Positions 7,978 to 14,558 of a stretch of DNA of 16,020 nucleotides are shown here, in pieces; positions within the stretch are counted from its first letter, which is position 1; each line of letters opens with the position of its first letter. The stretch comes from Methanobrevibacter sp. (GTDB lineage: Archaea; Methanobacteriota; Methanobacteria; Methanobacteriales; Methanobacteriaceae): contig JAGCBE010000405.1 in assembly GCA_017652345.1 (NCBI GenBank), forward strand, positions 1 through 16,020, written 5' to 3'. The translations under genes were made by a program, and so were the position numbers. Under the pieces are notes generated by a model. The model saw only the letters and a list, made by a program, of their open reading frames with translations. It made no database searches and was not told the DNA's origin.

Positions 7978-9042
7978 ATGATAGATAATATTTACTATGA
8001 CGGCACTAAATTACTGTCAATGAAAGACTTAAATGGAAACACACCAGAAATATTTTTATGTACAACAAATAGAACTGGTGGAAAGACAACCTATTTTGGA
8101 AGGCTTATGGTTAATAGGTTCATAAAACAAAGTAAAAAGTTTATGCTTGTTTATCGTTATAATTACGAACTTGATGATATAGCTGATAAGTTCTTTAAAG
8201 ATTTGAAAGGGTTGTTCTTTAATGATTATGATATGATATCTAAAAGAAAAGCAAAGGGTATCTATCACGAATTATTCTTATTGAAAAATCACAAAGAGGA
8301 AGAAGCAGAATGTTGTGGGTATGCTGTTTCACTTAACAGCGCAGACCAAATCAAAAAGTATAGTCACTTATTTAGTGATACAACTTGTATGCTTTTTGAT
8401 GAATTTCAAAGTGAAACTAATCATTATTGTGCGGATGAAGTTAAGAAACTTATAAGTATACACACATCCGTAGCTAGAGGACAAGGTGAGCAAGTAAGAT
8501 ATGTACCGCTTTATATGCTTGGAAACCAAGTAAGTATTATCAATCCATATTATGTAGAGTTAGGTATAAGCTCAAGATTAAATGAACAAACAAACTTCTT
8601 AAGAGGTGACGGTTTTGTGCTTGAGAATGGGTTTATTGAAACTGCAAGTAGAGCACAAAAAGAAAGTGCATTTAATAGAGCATTTAGCCGAAACTCTTAT
8701 ATAGGATATGCGTCAGAGAATGTGTATCTTAATGATAACACAGCGTTTATAGAACAGCCAGAGGGTTGCAAATCTAGGTATCTTGCTACTATCAGATATA
8801 ATGGTAAGAATTATGCTATAAAAGAATATAGAGAATTAGGTATTTTGTATTGTGATAATAAAGCTGATAGTACATTTCCTATGAAAATAAGTGTTACAAC
8901 AGAAGACCATAATATAAATTATGTAATGCTTAAAACTAATGATATATTTATTTCACAATTGAGATTTTATTTTGAAAAAGGTTGCTTTAGATTTAAAGAC
9001 CTTGGGTGCAAAGAAGCTTTGATGAAATGCGTATCATATTAG
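7978..9042 (+). CDS. DNA packaging ATPase (phi29 gp16-like)
   Basis: A 354-aa protein, the only clear plus-strand gene. Walker A lies at about 28-38 (CTTNRTGGKTT; phi29 has GARGIGKS), so the classic GxxxxGK[ST] is modified to TNRTGGKT. Walker B is CMLFDE at 137-142. NRFIKQSKKFMLVYR follows Walker A as NRFIKYGEQFIYVRR does in phi29, and QVSIINPYY matches AVSVVNPYF. The C-terminal part (~270-354) matches the small domain that binds packaging RNA in gp16. It pumps the genome into the prohead with the portal and pRNA. The start follows AGAAGAGG at a 7-base spacing; an ATG at 7974 opens only four codons. Confidence 0.94.
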   Translation: MIDNIYYDGTKLLSMKDLNGNTPEIFLCTTNRTGGKTTYFGRLMVNRFIKQSKKFMLVYRYNYELDDIADKFFKDLKGLFFNDYDMISKRKAKGIYHELFLLKNHKEEEAECCGYAVSLNSADQIKKYSHLFSDTTCMLFDEFQSETNHYCADEVKKLISIHTSVARGQGEQVRYVPLYMLGNQVSIINPYYVELGISSRLNEQTNFLRGDGFVLENGFIETASRAQKESAFNRAFSRNSYIGYASENVYLNDNTAFIEQPEGCKSRYLATIRYNGKNYAIKEYRELGILYCDNKADSTFPMKISVTTEDHNINYVMLKTNDIFISQLRFYFEKGCFRFKDLGCKEALMKCVSY

Positions 9043-9043
9043 G

Positions 9044-9155
9044 TATCTGCATTTGTCTAAACATCTGAACAAAGTGGGTAGCACACTTGGAAGATAGTGC
9101 CACTATTGTTTGTACGTATTGCTTGCGGTCTTATGTTTAGCAAATGTTATAGATA
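9044..9155 (+). ncRNA. Candidate packaging RNA (pRNA-like structured RNA)
   Basis: It begins one base after the ATPase stop. The ends pair into a long helix: TATCT 9044-9048 with AGATA 9151-9155, and CATTTG-(bulged T)-CTAAACAT 9050-9064 with ATGTTTAGCAAATG 9133-9146 (14 perfect pairs, one bulged base). Inside are hairpins at 9072-9088 (loop GGTAGCA), 9093-9107 (loop TGCCA) and 9115-9127 (loop TTGCT). Loop 1 can pair by four bases with loop 3 (AGCA/TGCT) or, with one wobble, with loop 2 (GGTA/TGCC), as needed for an intermolecular ring. The G-U pairs become A-C mismatches on the other strand, so the plus-strand RNA is the functional one. phi29 pRNA has the same plan but sits at the genome's left end. 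The call is inferred from structure and context. Confidence 0.62.
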
Positions 9156-9160
9156 TAAAC

Positions 9161-9200
9161 AAAGAGAGTGAACTAACGTTATGCTAGTCCACTCTTTTTT
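9161..9200. terminator. Bidirectional terminator between the converging ATPase/pRNA and early units
   Basis: A long stem AAAGAGAGTG...CACTCTTTTTT with an inner ACTA/TAGT extension and GTTAT loop. The plus strand ends in TTTTTT and the minus strand in CTCTTTGTTT. It lies between the candidate pRNA (plus) and the last early gene (minus), so it can stop both transcripts and may define the pRNA precursor's 3' end. Confidence 0.85.
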
Positions 9201-9206
9201 ATTTGC

Positions 9207-9314
9207 TTATTCTTCATTAATATTTATTATAATAATTATAGGTAAAACTATTAATAGTAATAGTGCCATTATAATAAAAGTAATTAGTATTATATTACAA
9301 ACTATTTCTATCAT
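9207..9314 (-). CDS. Tiny single-span membrane peptide
   Basis: A 35-aa open frame that is almost entirely hydrophobic: one membrane span rich in Ile and Leu (about residues 8-31), then the polar end NINEE. It is supported by a ribosome binding site (AAGAGG, 7 bases before the ATG) and by a one-base gap after the previous stop. Last gene of the early operon, ending against the terminator. The function is unknown; a small membrane or host-interference peptide or an accessory holin are possibilities. phi29 also encodes small membrane proteins (gp1, gp16.7) near its replication genes, but I see no sequence match. Confidence 0.6.
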   Translation of the reverse strand: MIEIVCNIILITFIIMALLLLIVLPIIIIININEE

Positions 9315-9315
9315 T

Positions 9316-9468
9316 TTATAACCTCTTAAGTTTATCTTTCCTTGCTTCTTCTAAAAATTCATCCATACAATAAGAAAACATTTCTTTTCTATATCTGCAA
9401 CAAGCACAACAATGTGGACAATAATGTAATATCCATTTTACATATAAGAATTTAATTAAGTTACCCAT
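9316..9468 (-). CDS. Small cysteine-rich protein
   Basis: A 50-aa frame whose ATG shares a base with the preceding stop (TAATG), with GAAAGGAG upstream; this is typical translational coupling and the best evidence that it is a gene. It has a hydrophobic N terminus (LIKFLYVKWILHY) followed by the dense cysteine motif CPHCCACC (residues 17-24) and a further Cys34, then a charged C-terminal helix (DEFLEEARKDKLKRL). It could bind zinc or sit at the membrane surface. I recognise no family. Confidence 0.65.
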   Translation of the reverse strand: MGNLIKFLYVKWILHYCPHCCACCRYRKEMFSYCMDEFLEEARKDKLKRL

Positions 9469-9680
9469 TATTTTGTTCTCCTTTCATAGCCCATTAGTCC
9501 CATAATTAATTCAATTTGGTTCATTGTTAACATAGGTGGGTTAGCATCAAATTGTTCTTTATAATGTGTTAACACTTTAATATAATCTTGAGCACAAGAA
9601 GGTCTAACTATTAAGATTTTCTTTGTTAAGTTATTATTTACTACATCTTCTAATGTTAGTACATTACATATATCAACCAT
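9468..9680 (-). CDS. Hypothetical protein behind DNA polymerase
   Basis: A 70-aa protein starting 2 bases after the polymerase stop (TAA CT ATG), so expressed with it. It is predicted mixed alpha/beta, with no recognisable motif; Cys5 and Cys29 are its only cysteines. The C terminus (MNQIELIMGLMGYERRTK) is helical and basic. Given its place it may be a replication accessory, but nothing in the sequence proves it. Confidence 0.7.
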   Translation of the reverse strand: MVDICNVLTLEDVVNNNLTKKILIVRPSCAQDYIKVLTHYKEQFDANPPMLTMNQIELIMGLMGYERRTK

Positions 9681-9682
9681 AG

Positions 9683-11659
9683 TTATCTCATTTCATAAGT
9701 TGTTTCAACTAATAGTACACCACCACGTATTCTCTTTGGCATTAACTTCCCAGGAATTTTTAAACCAATTTTAAAATCTTCTAGTGTACGTTTAATTAGT
9801 TCATCATTAGAATCATATAAGAATTGTAATTCTTCTTCAGATAGTTTAACCTTTTCATCCTCTGTTAATGGTTCTCCTAACATACTTTGAACAAATAGAT
9901 TCTTACACTTTTGTGGCATACCCGCACACTTTACGTTGTAATAAGGTTTCTCAATAGGTTGTAAATCTTCGTGTGTAACGTGCTCAATGTATGTCTTTTG
10001 TCTAGTAAAGATAGCTGTATCCCAACAAGACTCAAGCTTCCAACAACAAAAGTTCTTATCATGTACTGTTATTCCAACAATCTCATTTGGTGCTAGGTCA
10101 CAATGAATACTATCAGTGTCGGCATATATAAAACCCCTTTGGTTTACACCATGATAATTTTTCTGAGCAGCTCTTATAGTAAAGTTCCGCGCATAAGATG
10201 TAATGGCTGAGCCTACTGCTATATAACCCGCTTCTTTGTCATTTGCTGGACAACTCATAAATCCAACAGATTTATCGTCTTTAATGAAAGCTATCTTAAA
10301 TGAACTGTCTTGATTACTAGCCATTTTACCATATAAATTATTTAAGAAAAGTTTTGCTAACTCTCGTAATGCTCCTTTACTTTCTAGTTTAATCTTTTTA
10401 TATTTTTCTATGTACTCGTCAAAGATTCCAGTCATTGAATAAAAATAACAACCATCAATTATTTCAAAGTCCACTAGTTCATAATGTTCTTTTAATAATA
10501 TATAATCAGTCATTGTTAAAGTTAGTTCAACTCTTGTGTCACAAAGAACTCCACTTGCATTGTAATAATGGTCGTAATATTTATTAGTCTTTTTATCATA
10601 TACATCTGATGATTCTAATGCTTCAGTTCCTAGGTATAAATAGTTACCCTTTATTTGTACAAATGGTAAGTAATTTGGTTTTAAATAAAAGCGTGTTTTA
10701 ATACGTACAAAGTAATACTTATTTGGTGCTAAAGCTTCTTCGGGTATATAATTACCTTTCCAAAACATAGGCTTACCAACAGGATACCTATTGCCTGACT
10801 CACTACTCATCATACTAGGGTACAATGAATTTACATCTGCTGTTGTACCATTTGTTTTAATTTGATTCTCTTTACCACGAACAAGATAGCACCAACCACC
10901 CTTATAAGATTTACGAATCCAAGCATCAACATTAGGGTATTTGTGTTCGCTTATATCTAGTTCAATATCTGTTAAAGAGGGAAACATTTGAGCGTAATCT
11001 TCTTTACCAACAATAGATTTATATTCTGCTAAACAACATGAACCTATAGTTAATTTGTTGTGACCTTCTGTGAACATTATTTCAAGGGCTTCTTTTACAA
11101 CTAATACATCATTAGCTATGTATTCTTTTTCTTTATCGGTTATCTCACAGCCTGCATATCTAAAGCCAGTATATTCCATTTCAAGCTTTTGATGTTTTGT
11201 CTTAAATGATTGTCCAATACGTTTAACTGAAAATGGTAATAGTTTTAAGCTATCTCTAATTTCTATAAACTTATTATTAGTTCGAATGATTATAGAATAC
11301 CATTGACCCTTATCAGCAATAGAATATTTAAAGGTATTATTCTTCATATCTTTTTCTTCTAACCATTCTACTTCTGTGCCTTGTTCATTTAATTTAACAT
11401 AAGCTTGACTAAAACCCTTGTCAACTAATAAGAAAGATAACCAAAAAGCTCCGTCAAATTTTAAGTTGTGATAGTACGCACAGATGTTTTCTTTTTGTTG
11501 TGCAAAGTAATCGAACTGTTCTTCAATGCTATGAAATATCATAACATCTTCTGTGAACAGCTCGACACTTGCACTAGCCCAAACCTCTGTGTTTACCTGT
11601 CCCTTGTATACGGTTGTCTCAAAGTCACACATATAGTAATTGAACTTTTTTATTTTCAT
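9683..11659 (-). CDS. Protein-primed family B DNA polymerase (phi29 gp2-like)
   Basis: A 658-aa protein (phi29: 575 aa). Exonuclease: ExoI CDFET with Asp12 and Glu14, ExoII HNLKFDG with Asp69, ExoIII YIAND with Tyr180 and Asp184. YKGG at 252-255 is the YxGG link between exonuclease and polymerase domains. Polymerase: motif A DVNSLYP from Asp275, motif B KLFLNNLYGK at 436-445, motif C YADTD at 512-516 with catalytic Asp514 and Asp516, and KTY at 555-557. Extra length lies between motifs A and B, where the TPR1 and TPR2 insertions specific to protein-primed polymerases are found, and after motif C. It replicates the genome from both ends by strand displacement. RBS CGGAGTGG; it starts one base after the terminal protein stop. 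Confidence 0.97.
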   Translation of the reverse strand: MKIKKFNYYMCDFETTVYKGQVNTEVWASASVELFTEDVMIFHSIEEQFDYFAQQKENICAYYHNLKFDGAFWLSFLLVDKGFSQAYVKLNEQGTEVEWLEEKDMKNNTFKYSIADKGQWYSIIIRTNNKFIEIRDSLKLLPFSVKRIGQSFKTKHQKLEMEYTGFRYAGCEITDKEKEYIANDVLVVKEALEIMFTEGHNKLTIGSCCLAEYKSIVGKEDYAQMFPSLTDIELDISEHKYPNVDAWIRKSYKGGWCYLVRGKENQIKTNGTTADVNSLYPSMMSSESGNRYPVGKPMFWKGNYIPEEALAPNKYYFVRIKTRFYLKPNYLPFVQIKGNYLYLGTEALESSDVYDKKTNKYYDHYYNASGVLCDTRVELTLTMTDYILLKEHYELVDFEIIDGCYFYSMTGIFDEYIEKYKKIKLESKGALRELAKLFLNNLYGKMASNQDSSFKIAFIKDDKSVGFMSCPANDKEAGYIAVGSAITSYARNFTIRAAQKNYHGVNQRGFIYADTDSIHCDLAPNEIVGITVHDKNFCCWKLESCWDTAIFTRQKTYIEHVTHEDLQPIEKPYYNVKCAGMPQKCKNLFVQSMLGEPLTEDEKVKLSEEELQFLYDSNDELIKRTLEDFKIGLKIPGKLMPKRIRGGVLLVETTYEMR

Positions 11660-11660
11660 T

Positions 11661-12617
11661 TTACCACTCCGTTGCCATATTAAATTCTGACATATATGAT
11701 AAACCTTCGGCTTGCATTGGTGATAATGGTCCTTGATTTAAGATTCTACCTAATGTAACAAAAGATGTTTCAACAGCTTCGGGATACCAACTATAACGTA
11801 TTACATCAAACTGTGTATCAATATCATCCATATTAGCTATCAAATAATCTTCTAAAGGTTGTGGGTTGTCCTCATTGTTTACTACAGTGTCTTCCCACAC
11901 ATTTATTAACGCTGACTTTCTAGCTTCAATAGGAATGGGAACTTTCATATCTGTTTCTGAGTCACGCTCAAGGGTACGAACTGAAAAATCAACGTAGTCA
12001 ATGTTTGGTGTAATAAATTTTTCTAGTTCGTCTAGTTTTTCACTAACCTTATCAATAGCACTTATTGTAGGATAGTTTTCTGTTGGTGTAACTGTTATAC
12101 CCTTTGCTTCTCTAGCTTGTTTCATTCTGTCGGCAAACTCTTTACGGTAAGCTTCATATTCTTCATCCGTCATATTTGCACGACGTGTTTGCCAAGCTTT
12201 TTGACCTCTTGTTAAACCACTATCATCAATAGATTGTTCTTGTTTTTGTTTAGGTTTGTTAGCTTTCGGTTTAGGTGTTTTTGGTATATGAGGGGTAGTA
12301 ATTTGTATGTTTGTTTGTGGTACTTGTGGCTTTTTTGTTCGTGATTCTGATTCTTGTTTTGGTATAGATGTTCTTCTTAATGGTTCTATTATTTCTCCTG
12401 TCGATGTGTCAATAAACTTTGCAGTTTGGTACAGCGATTGTTTAGTAACACGTTTTAATTGTTCTACTTCTTTATGCGTAATAGTTTTAGGAATTTCTGG
12501 TACAACATCTTCAGGAAAGATAAAACCTCTTTTACTTCCTTGTTCTATTAATTTTATTATTCTTTGTCGTTCTTTTTGGTACTCTTTTTCTGTTTCAGAT
12601 TGAACACGTTTAGCCAT
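11661..12617 (-). CDS. Probable terminal protein (protein primer, phi29 gp3 position)
   Basis: A 318-aa protein directly upstream of the polymerase with a one-base gap, the gp3-gp2 arrangement of phi29. The N terminus is basic and helical (KEYQKERQRIIKLIEQGSKR, then GFIFPEDVVPEIP). Residues ~85-135 are a Pro/Lys/Gln-rich disordered linker; ~135-172 are a charged helix (RGQKAWQTRRANMTDEEYEA); the rest is an acidic helical domain. This plan (DNA-binding N-terminal domain, linker, priming domain) fits terminal proteins (266 aa in phi29). The priming residue is probably a Ser, Thr or Tyr near the C terminus, but I cannot assign it. RBS AAAGGGGTAAAATATT. It lies behind a terminator hairpin. Confidence 0.78.
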   Translation of the reverse strand: MAKRVQSETEKEYQKERQRIIKLIEQGSKRGFIFPEDVVPEIPKTITHKEVEQLKRVTKQSLYQTAKFIDTSTGEIIEPLRRTSIPKQESESRTKKPQVPQTNIQITTPHIPKTPKPKANKPKQKQEQSIDDSGLTRGQKAWQTRRANMTDEEYEAYRKEFADRMKQAREAKGITVTPTENYPTISAIDKVSEKLDELEKFITPNIDYVDFSVRTLERDSETDMKVPIPIEARKSALINVWEDTVVNNEDNPQPLEDYLIANMDDIDTQFDVIRYSWYPEAVETSFVTLGRILNQGPLSPMQAEGLSYMSEFNMATEW

Positions 12618-12632
12618 AATATTTTACCCCTT

Positions 12633-12676
12633 TAATAAAAATATAACCCACCTAAGTTGTTATGCCTAGGTGGGTT
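12633..12676 (-). terminator. Terminator or attenuator between SSB-like gene and terminal protein
   Basis: Perfect 10-bp stem AACCCACCTA / TAGGTGGGTT (12667-12676 with 12645-12654), 12-base loop, followed on the minus strand by ATATTTTTATT. No promoter follows before the terminal protein gene, so replication gene expression must come from readthrough. This would keep terminal protein and polymerase below SSB levels. Confidence 0.85.
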
Positions 12677-12697
12677 AGTAGTTTGAGCTTGTACTAC

Positions 12698-13075
12698 TTA
12701 TACGATAGAGCAAGTAAGGAACTCTTTGCCGTTGTAGTTCTTACTAGGCAGTCTATATGCTTTAATCTGCCAAGCTTCTGTTTCGTCTTTCATCTCGGTA
12801 TAAATGTTCTCAAATGTTGACCAAAATGATTCCGAACCAGTGACATACTTTGTACCGTCTTCGTCTTCAATAATGTAGTTCTTATAGTCTTTGTTATCAG
12901 ACTTTTCATTGTGAATGTTAAGAATCGCATAAGCAACTGGTGTAATGAGAACTTCTTTCTCTGTTGCTGTAATCTCGTCAAGTTTGATAGCGTCCGATGT
13001 GTCTTTAAGCTTGATACGTTCTTTTGCTGACAGTTCCTTGCTTGATTCTGCAATCTCTACTGAATATCCGTTCAT
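12698..13075 (-). CDS. Probable single-stranded DNA-binding protein (phi29 gp5-like)
   Basis: A 125-aa protein, nearly identical in length to phi29 SSB (124 aa) and in the corresponding place, ahead of terminal protein and polymerase. The C-terminal half can be laid over gp5: an acidic turn then DGTKYVTGSESFWSTF (phi29 DGSLYSAISKTV), a helix, then WQIKAYRLPSKNYNGKEF, then LTCSIV (phi29 FKVKVVQGTSSKGNVF, then FSLQLSL). It would protect displaced strands during replication and should be abundant; the terminator just after it fits that. Similarity is weak in the N terminus. RBS AAAAGGAGAACAAACT. Confidence 0.62.
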   Translation of the reverse strand: MNGYSVEIAESSKELSAKERIKLKDTSDAIKLDEITATEKEVLITPVAYAILNIHNEKSDNKDYKNYIIEDEDGTKYVTGSESFWSTFENIYTEMKDETEAWQIKAYRLPSKNYNGKEFLTCSIV

Positions 13076-13096
13076 AGTTTGTTCTCCTTTTCTGTT

Positions 13097-13405
13097 TTAG
13101 TCTTCGTCTTCTGTTACTCCAAATGCTTTTCTTGTTTCGGGGTCAAGGATTAAAGCATTGTCGATAAACGTCTGTTCATTCATGCCGTAAAGGGTTTGAA
13201 CCTCTTTCTTGTCAACAATGTGTACTGCTTTCTCCGTATCACTGTTCACTACTGACTCGACAGCTTTGAGAAGCTTCTTGTCGTCCTTGTAGGTACGCGG
13301 AAGAGTGAGCACCTTGTTGAATGACTCTGCGCTTGTTATGTCAAGGCAAAGTACATTGACCTTTGTTGTGATGATTGTTCTTGTTACCATTGGTTTTCTT
13401 GCCAT
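13097..13405 (-). CDS. Early ~100-aa protein, paralogue 1 (possible DNA-binding, gp6 position)
   Basis: A 102-aa protein paralogous to 14554-14853. They share MVTRTI near the N terminus, an LC-D-T pattern (VLCLDITSA), LYG near residue 75 and LDPETRKA near the C terminus. Size and place next to the SSB are those of phi29 gp6, the abundant histone-like activator of replication origins, but I see no sequence match to gp6, so the role is a positional guess. It is driven by its own promoter (13647-13675) and a structured leader. RBS AAAGGAGAAAAAACT. Confidence 0.8.
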   Translation of the reverse strand: MARKPMVTRTIITTKVNVLCLDITSAESFNKVLTLPRTYKDDKKLLKAVESVVNSDTEKAVHIVDKKEVQTLYGMNEQTFIDNALILDPETRKAFGVTEDED

Positions 13406-13523
13406 AGTTTTTTCTCCTTTCGTGGCTAAGATTAATTTGGTTTCTTGTGTACCATTGTACCGAACTATAAAGTATAAGTTTATTTGATTGTGGCTTTATG
13501 TCATGGCTGTGTGGTACACGATT

Positions 13524-13584
13524 GGTGTAGGTGGTGTTGCAACCACTTGTCGTGAGGTGTGGGCGACAATCTCTTGACTACACC
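13524..13584 (-). promoter_or_regulatory. Three-way-junction RNA element in 5' leader of 13097-13405
   Basis: Read on the minus strand: closing helix GGTGTAG (13584-13578) / CTACACC (13530-13524), hairpin TTGTCG...CGACAA (13569-13547, 6 bp), then hairpin GTGGT-TGCAAC-ACCAC (13546-13531) stacked without linker on both its neighbours. The three helices are perfect over 18 base pairs. The second hairpin has a T-loop-like sequence. It lies in the ~290-base gene-free stretch 13406-13697, downstream of the promoter at 13647-13675, so it is in the transcript. Confidence 0.65.
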
Positions 13585-13646
13585 GTCTTTGGAAAAGTAC
13601 ATTTAGGGGGTATGGGTTGTAATGTGTGTTCGTTCATTACTCCTTG

Positions 13647-13675
13647 ATTGTACACCTTAAGGGGTTAAATGTCAA
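13647..13675 (-). promoter_or_regulatory. Internal early promoter for paralogue 1 and SSB-like gene
   Basis: On the minus strand TTGACA (13675-13670), 17-base spacer, TACAAT (13652-13647). It gives a ~240-base leader to the gene at 13405 and overlaps nothing coding. It would raise the supply of DNA-binding proteins independently of the far-right early promoters. Confidence 0.8.
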
Positions 13676-13697
13676 GGGGTTTCGGTCGAATTATTTG

Positions 13698-13865
13698 TTA
13701 ACAATTTGTGAACGAAACTGTGTTCGTGTCATCCTCTGTATAATATATCTTATGGTCTTGTACTAGGAATGTGAAACCGTGTGCAGTTGCATCGTCAATG
13801 ATTAACAGAGCAGTTTGTAAACTAACGTCATTAAGAATTGTTGCTTCTTTCCAAGAGTTATTCAT
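13698..13865 (-). CDS. Small early protein, 55 aa
   Basis: A 55-aa frame starting 9 bases after the previous stop, with AGGTAGGA upstream (overlapping that stop). It shows a helix then a beta-hairpin-like half (GFTFLVQDHKIYYTEDDTNT). It ends just before the internal promoter at 13647-13675. No recognisable family; support comes from coupling and from filling the gap exactly. Confidence 0.58.
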   Translation of the reverse strand: MNNSWKEATILNDVSLQTALLIIDDATAHGFTFLVQDHKIYYTEDDTNTVSFTNC

Positions 13866-13874
13866 ATTTTATTC

Positions 13875-14078
13875 CTACCTTTTCTTATCGAATTGTGTCA
13901 TTAATAGTGATGTAAGCATAAAATCTTCAAATTCAATCCACGGTTCATTAGGCGTAAACTGACGTAAACACTTAAGATAACCTATAGCCTCAACAGCTAG
14001 TAAAGGATTGTCTTCCATTGCACGAGGGTCATACTTATCGTTGTAAATTTCCCTTAATGTTTTGCTTTCGTTTTTCAT
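13875..14078 (-). CDS. Small early protein, 67 aa
   Basis: A 67-aa helical protein with a basic N terminus (MKNESKTLREIYNDKYDPRA) and an acidic/hydrophobic middle. RBS AAAGGAGTAAAACT. It is preceded by a 153-base leader holding the three-way junction at 14135-14225 and the duplicated hairpin at 14101-14139. Unknown function; small early phi29-family proteins often act on host functions or regulation. Confidence 0.7.
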   Translation of the reverse strand: MKNESKTLREIYNDKYDPRAMEDNPLLAVEAIGYLKCLRQFTPNEPWIEFEDFMLTSLLMTQFDKKR

Positions 14079-14100
14079 AGTTTTACTCCTTTTACTTGTA

Positions 14101-14139
14101 CCTATTATTTGGTTACTTTTGCACCTTTGGTGCGATAGC
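14101..14139 (-). repeat. Duplicated 5' leader segment, copy 1
   Basis: 39 bases that match 14468-14507 with two differences (one T in the loop run, one G/A). It includes the hairpin GCACC-AAA-GGTGC (minus strand) and an A-rich linker leading to the ribosome binding site. Each copy lies between a T-loop-bearing junction and a small gene, so a whole regulatory cassette seems duplicated. Confidence 0.9.
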
Positions 14140-14225
14140 TTGGGTAAGGGTTCGAACCTTACAAGCGATTATACGCAACCACCGCCTTACGACGATGTAC
14201 AGTAACCATTCCGTCACCAAGCTAT
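14135..14225 (-). promoter_or_regulatory. tRNA-like RNA element in 5' leader of 13875-14078
   Basis: Minus strand: perfect 9-bp closing helix ATAGCTTGG (14225-14217) / CCAAGCTAT (14143-14135). Directly stacked on its 3' strand is a 6-bp hairpin with the canonical tRNA T-loop TTCGAAC (stem GTAAGG/CCTTAC, 14162-14144). In the 54 bases between are possible stems GACG/CGTC and GCGGT/ATCGC. It is 91 bases, close to a class II tRNA, and GCACCA follows shortly after. I cannot build a proper D arm or anticodon loop, so I call it tRNA-like rather than a tRNA. A 16-codon frame (14159-14209) lies inside. Confidence 0.6.
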
Positions 14226-14231
14226 AATTTG

Positions 14232-14447
14232 TTAGTCGTCAATGTCAGTAATCTCGGTTATTATGTCTTCCACTTCATCCTCGGACGGAATTGACTCATA
14301 ATGTACTTCGATACGCACATAATCGTCATCCTTAAAATCAGTACAATGAAGTATAGCTGACTCAGCAAATGTTATAGCTTCATCTGCGACATAGAATTTA
14401 AAGTCAACGTATGACACTCTTACATAATACACCATTTGTTTTTTCAT
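14232..14447 (-). CDS. Small acidic early protein, 71 aa
   Basis: A 71-aa protein: an N-terminal beta strand rich in Tyr and Val (MVYYVRVSYVDFKFYV), a helix (EAITFAESAILHC), a second strand (YVRIEVHYESI) and a strongly acidic tail (EDEVEDIITEITDIDD). An acidic tail can mimic DNA or bind basic partners, but no known anti-host family is recognisable. RBS AAAGGAGCAAACT. Its leader contains the RNA element 14502-14558. Confidence 0.75.
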   Translation of the reverse strand: MKKQMVYYVRVSYVDFKFYVADEAITFAESAILHCTDFKDDDYVRIEVHYESIPSEDEVEDIITEITDIDD

Positions 14448-14467
14448 AGTTTGCTCCTTTTCTTATT

Positions 14468-14507
14468 CCTATTATTTGGTTACTTTTGCACCTTTTGGTG
14501 CAATAGC
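14468..14507 (-). repeat. Duplicated 5' leader segment, copy 2
   Basis: 40 bases nearly identical to 14101-14139. On the minus strand it forms the stronger hairpin TTGCACC-AAAA-GGTGCAA (14504-14487), which shares two bases with the closing helix of the junction 14502-14558. Confidence 0.9.
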
Positions 14508-14558
14508 CACCCTAGGGAGTTGCACCCTAGGAATCGGCTTTATACCGCTGTGGTTATT
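14502..14558 (-). promoter_or_regulatory. Compact tRNA-like three-way junction in 5' leader of 14232-14447
   Basis: Minus strand: closing helix AATAACCAC (14558-14550) / GTGGCTATT (14510-14502), 8 of 9 paired; hairpin CGGT-ATAAA-GCCG (14547-14535); then a perfect 7-bp hairpin CCTAGGG / CCCTAGG with the T-loop-like TGCAACT (14531-14511), abutting the closing strand. At 57 bases it looks like a D-armless mini-tRNA. The 5' strand contains the stop codon of 14554-14853, so translation of that gene would open the element. Confidence 0.6.

Noticed and set aside
9043..9200. Candidate pRNA being just part of the terminator
   Set aside because: The terminator (9161-9200) is a separate, complete hairpin; the 14-pair end helix and inner hairpins are not needed for termination.
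13578..13637. 19-codon frame behind the internal promoter (AAGGAGTAATG)
   Set aside because: The AAGGAG is only 2 bases from the ATG and lies at or before the expected transcript start, so it is unlikely to be translated.
14131..14225. Functional tRNA gene
   Set aside because: T-arm and acceptor-like helix are convincing, but no proper D arm or 7-base anticodon loop with U33 can be built, and the helix lengths (9 and 6 bp) do not fit a normal tRNA.
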